NCBI GenBank assembly: GCA_964584495.1
Contig: CAZPAH010000094.1
Span: forward strand, 1 to 11,193
Source: CAZPAH01 sp964584495
GTDB lineage: Bacteria; Krumholzibacteriota; Krumholzibacteriia; Krumholzibacteriales; Krumholzibacteriaceae
Direction of reading: 5' to 3'
DNA: 11,193 nt
Both the position numbers and the translations under genes were made by a program. The notes under the pieces were generated by a model. The model was not told the origin of the DNA and did not search any database. It was given only the letters and a program-made list of their open reading frames with translations. The number at the start of each line of letters is the position of its first letter. Within the stretch, counting starts at the first letter, position 1. Below are positions 1 through 6,131 of the stretch, one piece after another.

Positions 1-375
1 ATTCATGCTTTTGGTGCCCATGACCGTGACTACGGTGTAGGGATTGCTCGTCCAGGTGTTGTTGGCCGAGCCGAGCCACCACTGAAGGGCGGCGTCGGGC
101 CATCCCCTTCCCGCGGTTCCGTAATTGGCCACCATGTCGGCGTATATTGCATCGGCTCTCTGCTGGACGGTGCTGCCGGTGCCGTACCCGGCGCCCGCAA
201 GCATGTTCGAAGCCGTCGCCATCCAGCAAGAGTTGTCGTTGGCGGCAGGCGGTAGAGGGTTCTTGTCGACGTCGGGCGCGGGATCCATCTTCTGGTACGG
301 GCACGAGCTTGAAAGAGAGACCACTGCGATCAGGATCACCAGGGCGGCCTTGACCAAGAGACTGTTATTTTTCAT
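1..375 (-). CDS. Putative exported cysteine peptidase, C-terminally truncated by window edge
   Basis: Reverse-strand reading frame, 125 codons visible, open through the left edge, so only the N-terminus is here. Seen: ATG at 375 preceded by AAGGGG about 8 bases upstream; residues 1-9 basic/polar, 8-21 hydrophobic, then S-S-S-C25, which resembles a lipoprotein signal but lacks the usual Leu at -3. A Pro/Asp-rich spacer (26-45) leads to NDNSCWMATASNML (46-59). A Cys-Trp at the start of a helix followed by A-x-x-N-M-L is typical of papain-fold cysteine peptidases, and the later GWPDAALQWWL (91-101) recalls IdeS/Mac-like (C66) and related secreted peptidases. C50 would be the nucleophile; the catalytic His would lie off the window. 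Inferred role: cell-surface or periplasmic proteolysis. The peptidase call is from motif likeness only; the gene itself is well supported by codon structure and RBS. Confidence 0.6.
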   Translation of the reverse strand, partial: MKNNSLLVKAALVILIAVVSLSSSCPYQKMDPAPDVDKNPLPPAANDNSCWMATASNMLAGAGYGTGSTVQQRADAIYADMVANYGTAGRGWPDAALQWWLGSANNTWTSNPYTVVTVMGTKSMN

Positions 376-575
376 GGAAATGCCCCTTTTATTGATAATG
401 ACTCGATTAAAGGTCGGATAAATTGATGAACGGCAACACCTCCCGGGAATGATACCCGTCCCCAGAACCTTTCCGGCGCGGCGGAATCACTCTGTGAGAA
501 TTATTGGGTTTAATCGGATTTGGATCCCTTATTGAATTATTCTCCGCCTCTTGAGAAGCATCGTCAACGAAAAGT

Positions 576-605
576 TTGTTTACGCTGCGTAAAATAAATT
601 ATACA
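576..605 (+). promoter_or_regulatory. Candidate sigma70-type promoter, distal, for MFS gene
   Basis: TTGTTT (576-581) and TATACA (600-605) are separated by 18 bases in an AT-rich patch. Transcription would begin near 612 and give a leader of about 150 bases containing the 629-672 stem. Based on consensus likeness only. Confidence 0.35.
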
Positions 606-628
606 GAGCGATCAGTCCCTGATTTGAA

Positions 629-672
629 GCCGCCGTGAGAGGTGATTACACTTTTCCGTGCCCGTCGGCGGC
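629..672 (+). other. GC inverted repeat in transporter leader
   Basis: GCCGCCG (629-635) is perfectly complementary to CGGCGGC (666-672), with 30 bases between. No T-tract follows, so it is not a standard terminator. It would lie in the leader only if transcription starts at the distal promoter. It may be chance in GC-rich DNA. Confidence 0.25.
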
Positions 673-696
673 CGGGATATGTAACAACCTTCGCTA

Positions 697-726
697 TTGC
701 CAAAGCGCCGCGATTTTGGTTATATA
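697..726 (+). promoter_or_regulatory. Candidate sigma70-type promoter, proximal, for MFS gene
   Basis: TTGCCA (697-702, five of six matches to TTGACA) and TATATA (721-726) are separated by 18 bases. Transcription would start near 733, just upstream of the AGGAG at 751-755. This is the better placed of the two candidates. Confidence 0.45.
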
Positions 727-760
727 TCCTTTAACGCTTTGCAGCATGAGAGGAGACTGT

Positions 761-2227
761 ATGGAACAAGTCAAAGCACGCCTGCTCAACGCGTCGGTCT
801 CGACGCGCTGGCTGGTCCTGATTCTTCTCAGCGGTCTGACTTTCGGAACCTACTGGTTCCAGGACTGTCTCGGTCCGCTGAAGGGATTGTTCGAGACGGA
901 GCTCGGATTCACGAGCAGCCAGTTCGGTCTGCTGGTAAGCTCGACCACGTGGGCCAACCTCGCCCTGATGATCATCGTGGGCGGGATGGCTCTCGACAAG
1001 TGGGGCATCCGAAAGACCGGTATACTGTTCGGCGTTCTGGCCACCGTGGGCGCCTTCATCGTATACCTGGGGGCCAAGGGCACCTTCGGAACCGACCGCA
1101 AGACGATGCTTACCGTGATGGTGATCGGACGAATTCTCTTCGGAACGGGACTGGAAACGGTCTGCGTTATGATTTCAAGGGCGATCGTCAGGTGGTTCAA
1201 AGGTTACGAGCTGGCGCTGGCGATGGGGATAAATATGGGATTCGGCCGTCTCGGTTCGGCGGGTACCAACTTCTTCGGCCTCGAGATCTCGGGAGGACAG
1301 GTGTCGGCGGGACTTTCGGTCGCCGCCTCGCTGATCGGGCTGGGCCTGATCCTTTTCTTCATATACCTGATCTACGATCTCAAGTTCGACAGGCAGGTCG
1401 AAGCGGCCGAAGGGGGAAAGAAGGACGAGTTCAAGTTCAATGATCTCATCAAGCTTCTCACCGACAGGTCGTTCATCTTCATCGCGCTGCTCTGCGTGGC
1501 CTTCTACTCGGCGGTATTTCCGTTCATTCAATACGCCCCCGATCTTCTTGTGAACAAGTTCGGGTTCAGCTACACTATGCCCGATTTGACCGGGATGAGT
1601 TTCCTCGGCAAGCTGAAAGCTATGCTGCATAACGGAGCGAAGATAACCAGCTTCATACCTCTCGGCACGATCCTCTTCACGCCGATCTTCGGTATGATAG
1701 TTGACAAGAAGGGAAAGGCCGCGTCGCTGATGATCCTGGGCGCTTTCCTTCTGATCTTCGCGCATATCACGCTGTCGGTTCTGAACAGCGTCGCCCTGGG
1801 GTACATAGGACTCCTTTCGCTTGGAGTGGCCTTCTCGCTCGTTCCCGCGGCGATGTGGCCTTCGGTCGCCAAGATCGTTCCCACCTACAGGCTGGGGACC
1901 GCGTACGCCACGATGTTCACCATACAGAACTACGGGCTGGCCGCGTTCTACTGGGGGATAGGCAAGGTTCTCGATCTATCGAACCCCGCGGTGGTGCAGA
2001 AGATGGCATCGGTACGCGCCGGTCTCGAGAAATCCGGAATGGATACGGGGCAGATCGCCCAGAAGATGGAAGCGATGAAGTATTCGGGAGAGATCCCGTT
2101 CTACAACTATACGAAGCCGATACTGATGCTTGTCGCGCTGGGGATCATATCGATCTTCCTCGCCTACAAGCTGAAGGCGGCCGACAAGAAGCAGGGATAC
2201 GGCCTGGAGCTTCCCTCCAACGGTTGA
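761..2227 (+). CDS. MFSD1-like major facilitator superfamily transporter
   Basis: 488-residue inner-membrane secondary transporter. ATG 761 is chosen because AGGAG (751-755) sits 5 bases upstream; the longer open frame from 635 would start before the likely promoter and adds no family-like sequence. Seen: repeated hydrophobic helices consistent with 12 TM segments; MFS motif A between helices 2 and 3 (GGMALDKWGIRKTG, 74-87) and its degenerate copy in the second half (GMIVDKKGKA, 311-320); a charged central loop at 207-228; and W-P-S-V-A-K-I-V-P (366-374) followed by LGTAYATMFTIQNYGLA (378-394). That last block closely resembles the same place in MFSD1-type transporters, whose animal member is reported to carry lysosomal dipeptides. 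Substrate here is unknown; small peptides are only a guess. Two extra-membrane stretches, about 270-295 and 405-450, lengthen the second half. Monocistronic, ending in a strong terminator. Confidence 0.87.
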   Translation: MEQVKARLLNASVSTRWLVLILLSGLTFGTYWFQDCLGPLKGLFETELGFTSSQFGLLVSSTTWANLALMIIVGGMALDKWGIRKTGILFGVLATVGAFIVYLGAKGTFGTDRKTMLTVMVIGRILFGTGLETVCVMISRAIVRWFKGYELALAMGINMGFGRLGSAGTNFFGLEISGGQVSAGLSVAASLIGLGLILFFIYLIYDLKFDRQVEAAEGGKKDEFKFNDLIKLLTDRSFIFIALLCVAFYSAVFPFIQYAPDLLVNKFGFSYTMPDLTGMSFLGKLKAMLHNGAKITSFIPLGTILFTPIFGMIVDKKGKAASLMILGAFLLIFAHITLSVLNSVALGYIGLLSLGVAFSLVPAAMWPSVAKIVPTYRLGTAYATMFTIQNYGLAAFYWGIGKVLDLSNPAVVQKMASVRAGLEKSGMDTGQIAQKMEAMKYSGEIPFYNYTKPILMLVALGIISIFLAYKLKAADKKQGYGLELPSNG

Positions 2228-2250
2228 GGATTCCCCGCGCTCGACTAACT

Positions 2251-2287
2251 AAAGGCTCCCCGTTCTTTACGGGGGGCCTTTTCCTTT
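2251..2287 (+). terminator. Intrinsic terminator after MFS gene
   Basis: A 13-bp stem pairs 2251-2263 (AAAGGCTCCCCGT) with 2269-2281 (ACGGGGGGCCTTT), with one T-G pair, a 5-base loop (TCTTT), and TTTCCTTT-like T-rich sequence after it. It separates the transporter from the following operon. Confidence 0.9.
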
Positions 2288-2325
2288 GCATTTCCTTTGG
2301 ATAGCATTGTATACGAGCAAGTCCG

Positions 2326-2354
2326 TTGACTAAATGTCAGTTTTCTGTTAAGAT
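2326..2354 (+). promoter_or_regulatory. Candidate sigma70-type promoter of the envelope three-gene operon
   Basis: TTGACT (2326-2331) and TAAGAT (2349-2354) are 17 bases apart, and transcription would start near 2361, about 40 bases before ATG 2401. If correct, the in-frame TTG at 2326 and ATG at 2353 are promoter bases rather than start codons. Confidence 0.5.
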
Positions 2355-2400
2355 GAATCACTATTATTTTAATCGATTAACCGGGGAAGATCGTTCTCCT

Positions 2401-2649
2401 ATGAGATGCCGATTTATTATTAGCACCCTTCTTCTGGCTACGGGTTTTCTACTCTTGACGACAGGGCGGGCCCGTGCATATATCGACCCCGGCACGGGCA
2501 GCTATATCCTGCAGCTCATCCTGGCGGGAATGGTTGGAGCGGCCTTCACGCTGAAACTGTTCTGGAAGAGAATCAAGCTGTTCGTTCTCGTTAATGTCCT
2601 GAAGAGGGACGGGCGGACGGAAGATCAATCTGCGGATGAAGATGGATAA
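2401..2649 (+). CDS. Small exported membrane protein with YIDPGTGSY motif
   Basis: 82 residues from ATG 2401. The start is chosen because it puts a complete signal peptide at the N-terminus: MRCRF, a hydrophobic core (6-20), then A-R-A26 as a likely signal peptidase I site. The mature protein would begin YIDPGTGSY (27-35), followed by one hydrophobic helix (36-52) and a basic LFWKRIK segment (53-59), then a charged tail. The frame is open further upstream, but that part overlaps the likely promoter. No strong SD precedes 2401 (GGGGA is 13 bases away), so the start is not certain. I recognise YIDPGTGS-type small proteins as recurrent neighbours of membrane sulfatase-fold enzymes; no biochemical role is known to me. 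It overlaps the next gene by 14 bases, implying coupled translation and perhaps a subunit or partner role for the membrane transferase encoded third. Confidence 0.75.
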   Translation: MRCRFIISTLLLATGFLLLTTGRARAYIDPGTGSYILQLILAGMVGAAFTLKLFWKRIKLFVLVNVLKRDGRTEDQSADEDG

Positions 2650-4024
2650 CGGGAAGCATTGCGGCTCCTTCCGCGACCCAAACGGATTCATATTCAATAA
2701 AGAAGGATCTCTATACCGCCAGGTCAACCTGCGCTACAGGGATGAGTACGATCTTTTGACTCGATCGGGCCTCTACGTGGAGCTCGTTCGAAAAGGGATG
2801 CTCGTCGGCCATGAAGAAGCCGACATTTCTTTGGCTGTGTCGGGTGAAGCTTACAAGGTTCTGAAGCCTAGGCCGATCCCGTTCATCTCTTACCCTAACG
2901 AGTGGTGCTTCAGCCAATTGAAGGATGCCGCCCTCGCCACCCTCTCGATACAGAGGAAGGCGCTGGAATACGGGATGTCGCTTAAGGACTGCAGCGCTTT
3001 CAATATACAGTTCGATGCCGGCAGGCCCGTTTTCATCGATACCCTGTCGTTCGAAAAGTACCCTGAAGGCAGGCCCTGGGTCGCATACCGGCAGTTCTGT
3101 CAGCATTTCCTGGCGCCCCTTGCCCTGATGAGCATGAAAGATATCAGGCTCGGCCAATTGTTCAGGATCTACATCGACGGGGTGCCGCTCGATCTGGCGA
3201 GCGCACTTCTTCCCGCGAGATCGCGCCTGTCGCCGCATATGTTCGCTCATATCCATCTGCATTCCCGGTACCAGAGGCGTTACGGGCGTGAGACAAAAAA
3301 ACCCGCGGGTCGCGGAAAGATGAGCCGTAACGCGCTGCTGGGGCTCGTCGACAATCTTGAGTCGTCGGTCAAGCGCCTCAGATGGAAAGCCGCCGGGACC
3401 GAGTGGGCCGAGTATTACGATGACACCAATTATTCGCCGGCGGGTCTCGCCGAGAAGGAGAAACTCGTCGGTGAATACCTCGATATGCTGGAGCCGGGCA
3501 CCGTATGGGATCTCGGGGCCAATAACGGCCGCTTCAGCAATGTAGCCGCCGGAAAGAGCCGGAAGGTGATTTCTTTCGATGTCGATCCGGCCGCTGTCGA
3601 ACGCAACTATCTCGATTGCGCCTCCCACGGAAGGACCAATATCCTTCCGCTGCTTCTCGACCTGACGAATCCGACTTCGGCCGCGGGCTGGGGGGGGAGA
3701 GAGAGGATGTCGCTGATCGAGCGAGGACCCGCCGATACGGCGCTCGCTCTGGCGCTCGTCCACCATCTGGCTATATCCAACAACCTGCCATTCGAGAAAA
3801 TCGCCGCTTTTCTCGGCGAAATCTGTGGGCACCTGGTTATCGAGTTCGTTCCGAAGGAGGATTCGCAGGTTCGCCGTCTCCTCGTCTGCAGAGAGGATAT
3901 CTTCGACGCCTACAACAGGGATAATTTCGAGAAAGAGTTTGAGAAGGTTTTCACTATCGAGCGACGCGACGGGATCGTTGATTCGGGCAGGACACTCTAT
4001 CTGATGAACAAAAGAGGGAAATGA
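2636..4024 (+). CDS. NoeA-like protein: kinase-like N-terminal domain plus SAM-dependent methyltransferase
   Basis: 462 residues. The C-terminal half is a class I methyltransferase: motif I WDLGANNGRF (291-300), acidic strand-2 end FDVDP (314-318), and ALALVHHLAI (371-380) at strand 4. The N-terminal part (about 11-215) matches, from memory, the conserved block of NoeA-type nodulation-related proteins (SGLY 44-47, FISYPNEW 83-90, LKDCSAFNIQF 116-126, VFIDTLSFE 132-140, YRQFCQHFLAPLALMS 151-166, HIHLH 205-209). Within it, D118-x4-N123 and D135 have the spacing of the catalytic loop and metal-binding Asp of protein-kinase-like enzymes; this is my inference. No signal or TM segment, so probably cytoplasmic. 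ATG 2636 has a weak RBS and ATG 2642 is an alternative; translation is likely coupled to the overlapping upstream gene. It overlaps the next gene by 4 bases. Likely role: methylation, perhaps with phosphorylation, of an envelope glycan or lipid precursor; the substrate is unknown. Confidence 0.85.
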   Translation: MKMDNGKHCGSFRDPNGFIFNKEGSLYRQVNLRYRDEYDLLTRSGLYVELVRKGMLVGHEEADISLAVSGEAYKVLKPRPIPFISYPNEWCFSQLKDAALATLSIQRKALEYGMSLKDCSAFNIQFDAGRPVFIDTLSFEKYPEGRPWVAYRQFCQHFLAPLALMSMKDIRLGQLFRIYIDGVPLDLASALLPARSRLSPHMFAHIHLHSRYQRRYGRETKKPAGRGKMSRNALLGLVDNLESSVKRLRWKAAGTEWAEYYDDTNYSPAGLAEKEKLVGEYLDMLEPGTVWDLGANNGRFSNVAAGKSRKVISFDVDPAAVERNYLDCASHGRTNILPLLLDLTNPTSAAGWGGRERMSLIERGPADTALALALVHHLAISNNLPFEKIAAFLGEICGHLVIEFVPKEDSQVRRLLVCREDIFDAYNRDNFEKEFEKVFTIERRDGIVDSGRTLYLMNKRGK

Positions 4025-6090
4025 CAATGAAGCAGCCGAAAGCACCCAAATATTACCGTTGGACCAACCCCGCCGTTCTTAGTGTGCTGGCCGTCTATTT
4101 CTACATTTTCATGGAGTGGCTCTTCTTCGTCACGAAACCGTCTTTCATGTCGAATTTCAACACGCTGGCGAGGCTGCAGATTCTCTGGATCGCTCCTATT
4201 TTACCTGTTATCGCCGGCATGGTCGCAGTCTTCATCATCATGCTCCCCGCGATTGTGCTTCGCGGGCAGACGGCAGGCAAGCTCTGCACCGCAGCGGCCC
4301 TTCTGATCCCGTCGGCGGTCCTGGCCCTGGCACTTTTCATAATGATCGACAATTTCACCTATACAGTTTTCGGTTTCGGAGTCGTGTCGACGAGCGGTCT
4401 CGCAAGGGCCGTCTACATTCTCTTCTTTGTTCTGATTATGGTTTTCTCGTACCAGCAGGTTTACTATCTCAATCTTAAATTGCCGGAGAGATCCCTTTCC
4501 CGGAGGCTGGGAATTCTGTCTCTTGCCCTGGTCGTCATATCGATCTCGTTTGTCTTCGCCGGATACGGATCGTCGAGCATTTCAGCGGTAAAATCGATGA
4601 TAAAGACAACGACGATTAAAGAGCCTTTTAATATTATGATCGTTGCGAGTGACGGGCTGAACGCGGAGAATATGTCGTTGTACGGGTATCATCGTGAGAC
4701 GACCCCCTTCATGAAGGAGCTTGCCGAAGATGGACTCGTCTGTGAGAATTGTTTCGCCAACGCAAGCACATCCGGAGGTTCCATCGTTTCGATGTTCACC
4801 GGGAAACCGCCCACAAAAACGCGCGTCATTTTCCCTCCCGACATACTGCACGGGCTCGATTCGTATCAGCATCTACCCGGCATCTTGAAGAGATTGGGCT
4901 ACAGAAATATTGATGTAAGCGTCCGTCACCATGCCGATCCGTTCGATCTGAATATGCGCGATTCGTTCGACTGGGCGAATTATAGAAAACCGAAGCAGCA
5001 TGATATTTCCGGGCCGATCGATATCTGGTTCGACGAGGGGGCGGGCTATTTCATGGCCAAGATGGAAGAGCGCCTGGAGGATAGACTGCTGCATATATTC
5101 TTTCTCCGGAGGATGCAGGATCCGATGGCGGAGGTGGCCGAGAAGGACTTGGATTCTTCGAACGAGTCCCGATGGTACACCGGTACCGTGAATGAAGAAC
5201 CGGGGGGCCGGGGCTCTTCGGCGGATAATAGCAGATACAGGACGGCGCCGTCTAAAGAGAGACAGCCGGAAACCAGGGAAGAAAATGGGGACAGAGAACG
5301 GGTAGATGCTTTCTTCTCCTTTATCGACGAGGCGGCCTCGCCCTTCCTGGCGCACCTGCACCTACTTGGAACGCACGGCAGCAGGTATGATCCCGAGACC
5401 AGGGTTTTCTCCGCCGGGAAATGGCAGAGCAGCATCAGTGCAGACGATTTTTACGATGATGCCATATTGAGCTTCGATTCGATGCTGAGGGATATCATTG
5501 AAGGTTTGAAAGAGCGGCGGCTTTTGGACAAAACGATCATCGTCATCTGCACGGACCACGGCAGGCGCTGGAAGAGGGGTGTCCGGCTACCGCTGATTTT
5601 TCTCTTTCCCGGCGGCGAGCACAAGGGAACGATCAAGGAGAATGTGCAGAACATGGATATCGCCGCGACCATTCTCGATTATCTGGGCGTGTCTCGTCCC
5701 GGCTGGATGGGAGGAGTCTCGCTGATTTCAGGCAATCTCGACCGGGATAGGCCGATATTCAATATCGAACGGGTACGTGGCGGAGAGATAAAGACAAAGA
5801 GGGGCAGAAAACTGGACCGTAAAAAGACAGGACCTCCATTCTACACGATGGGTGCCATTGGGGTGGTTGTCAGGAACGTGTTCTACGAGCTCGACCTTGG
5901 GAAGAATATACTGACGGTAAGCAAGGTAAAAGGGCACACGGACCCCGCCGGTGAGGGAGAGTTGTTGTCGCCCGAGGAAGCGGGAAAGATAATCATAGAT
6001 CATCTGCGGGAAAATCGTTACGACGTCTCTTCAATAGTGACGCCATTGGCCGTCCGCTACGGCGATACGGTTTCCAAGAAGAAGAGATAA
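4021..6090 (+). CDS. Membrane sulfatase-fold transferase (LTA synthase / EptA-like superfamily)
   Basis: 689 residues. Five hydrophobic segments (about 18-38, 53-80, 88-109, 128-150, 163-181) anchor a large extracytoplasmic domain of the sulfatase/alkaline phosphatase fold. Seen: first metal-binding strand IMIVASDGLNAENMSLYGY (205-223, Asp211); NASTSGGSIVSMFTGKPP (247-264) with Thr250 where the nucleophile should lie; LHLLGTHGSRYDP (446-458); and VICTDHGRRW (508-517) with the D512-H513 metal pair. There is no C/S-x-P-x-R, so it is not a formylglycine sulfatase; a Thr nucleophile is what phosphoglycerol or phosphoethanolamine transferases use. The start overlaps the upstream stop as ATGA; ATG 4027 is better spaced (8 bases) from AGAGGG at 4013-4018 and may be the true start. 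A hydrophilic, low-complexity insertion occupies about 372-427. Last gene of the three-gene operon. Likely transfers a head group from a lipid donor to an envelope glycan or lipid. Confidence 0.83.
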   Translation: MTMKQPKAPKYYRWTNPAVLSVLAVYFYIFMEWLFFVTKPSFMSNFNTLARLQILWIAPILPVIAGMVAVFIIMLPAIVLRGQTAGKLCTAAALLIPSAVLALALFIMIDNFTYTVFGFGVVSTSGLARAVYILFFVLIMVFSYQQVYYLNLKLPERSLSRRLGILSLALVVISISFVFAGYGSSSISAVKSMIKTTTIKEPFNIMIVASDGLNAENMSLYGYHRETTPFMKELAEDGLVCENCFANASTSGGSIVSMFTGKPPTKTRVIFPPDILHGLDSYQHLPGILKRLGYRNIDVSVRHHADPFDLNMRDSFDWANYRKPKQHDISGPIDIWFDEGAGYFMAKMEERLEDRLLHIFFLRRMQDPMAEVAEKDLDSSNESRWYTGTVNEEPGGRGSSADNSRYRTAPSKERQPETREENGDRERVDAFFSFIDEAASPFLAHLHLLGTHGSRYDPETRVFSAGKWQSSISADDFYDDAILSFDSMLRDIIEGLKERRLLDKTIIVICTDHGRRWKRGVRLPLIFLFPGGEHKGTIKENVQNMDIAATILDYLGVSRPGWMGGVSLISGNLDRDRPIFNIERVRGGEIKTKRGRKLDRKKTGPPFYTMGAIGVVVRNVFYELDLGKNILTVSKVKGHTDPAGEGELLSPEEAGKIIIDHLRENRYDVSSIVTPLAVRYGDTVSKKKR

Positions 6091-6091
6091 T

Positions 6092-6108
6092 CGCCTCGTT
6101 GAGAGGCG
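6092..6108. terminator. Weak hairpin between convergent genes
   Basis: CGCCTC (6092-6097) pairs with GAGGCG (6103-6108) around a 5-base loop. There is no T-tract on the forward strand; on the reverse strand a modest T/C-rich run follows. It lies in the 41-base gap between the converging transferase and desulfurase genes, so it may act as a weak terminator. Confidence 0.35.
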
Positions 6109-6131
6109 GACGTGGACGGTCGCACGATCCC

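Larger units (their letters stand above)
376..760. other. Divergent intergenic region
   Basis: Spacer of 385 bases between two divergent genes. It is more AT-rich than the flanking genes around 495-605. It holds two candidate forward promoters (576-605 and 697-726) and a GC stem at 629-672, listed separately. The transporter frame stays open back to a GTG at 635, but that extension is not hydrophobic, is Cys-rich and overlaps the second promoter, so it is not counted as coding. I saw no convincing promoter for the reverse-strand gene: TTGCCG (431-436, reverse strand) and TTTAAT (406-411) are 19 bases apart, which is weak. Confidence 0.6.

Noticed and set aside
391..440. Promoter for the left-edge reverse gene (TTGCCG / TTTAAT)
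   Set aside because: The 19-base spacing and weak -10 make it no better than chance in this AT-rich patch.
498..541. Repeated GAATTATT near 498 and 534
   Set aside because: Two 8-base direct copies without further symmetry; too short to support a site.
635..760. 42-residue N-terminal extension of the transporter from GTG 635
   Set aside because: A strong SD sits just before ATG 761, and the extension covers a probable promoter and is unlike MFS N-termini.
1175..1765. 196-codon reverse open frame within the transporter
   Set aside because: Arg/Glu/Gln-rich antisense shadow of transmembrane coding sequence.
2711..4045. 444-codon reverse open frame opposite the methyltransferase gene
   Set aside because: The forward gene shows clear methyltransferase and NoeA-like motifs and overlaps its operon neighbours; the reverse frame has low-complexity antisense-like composition and no RBS or motif.
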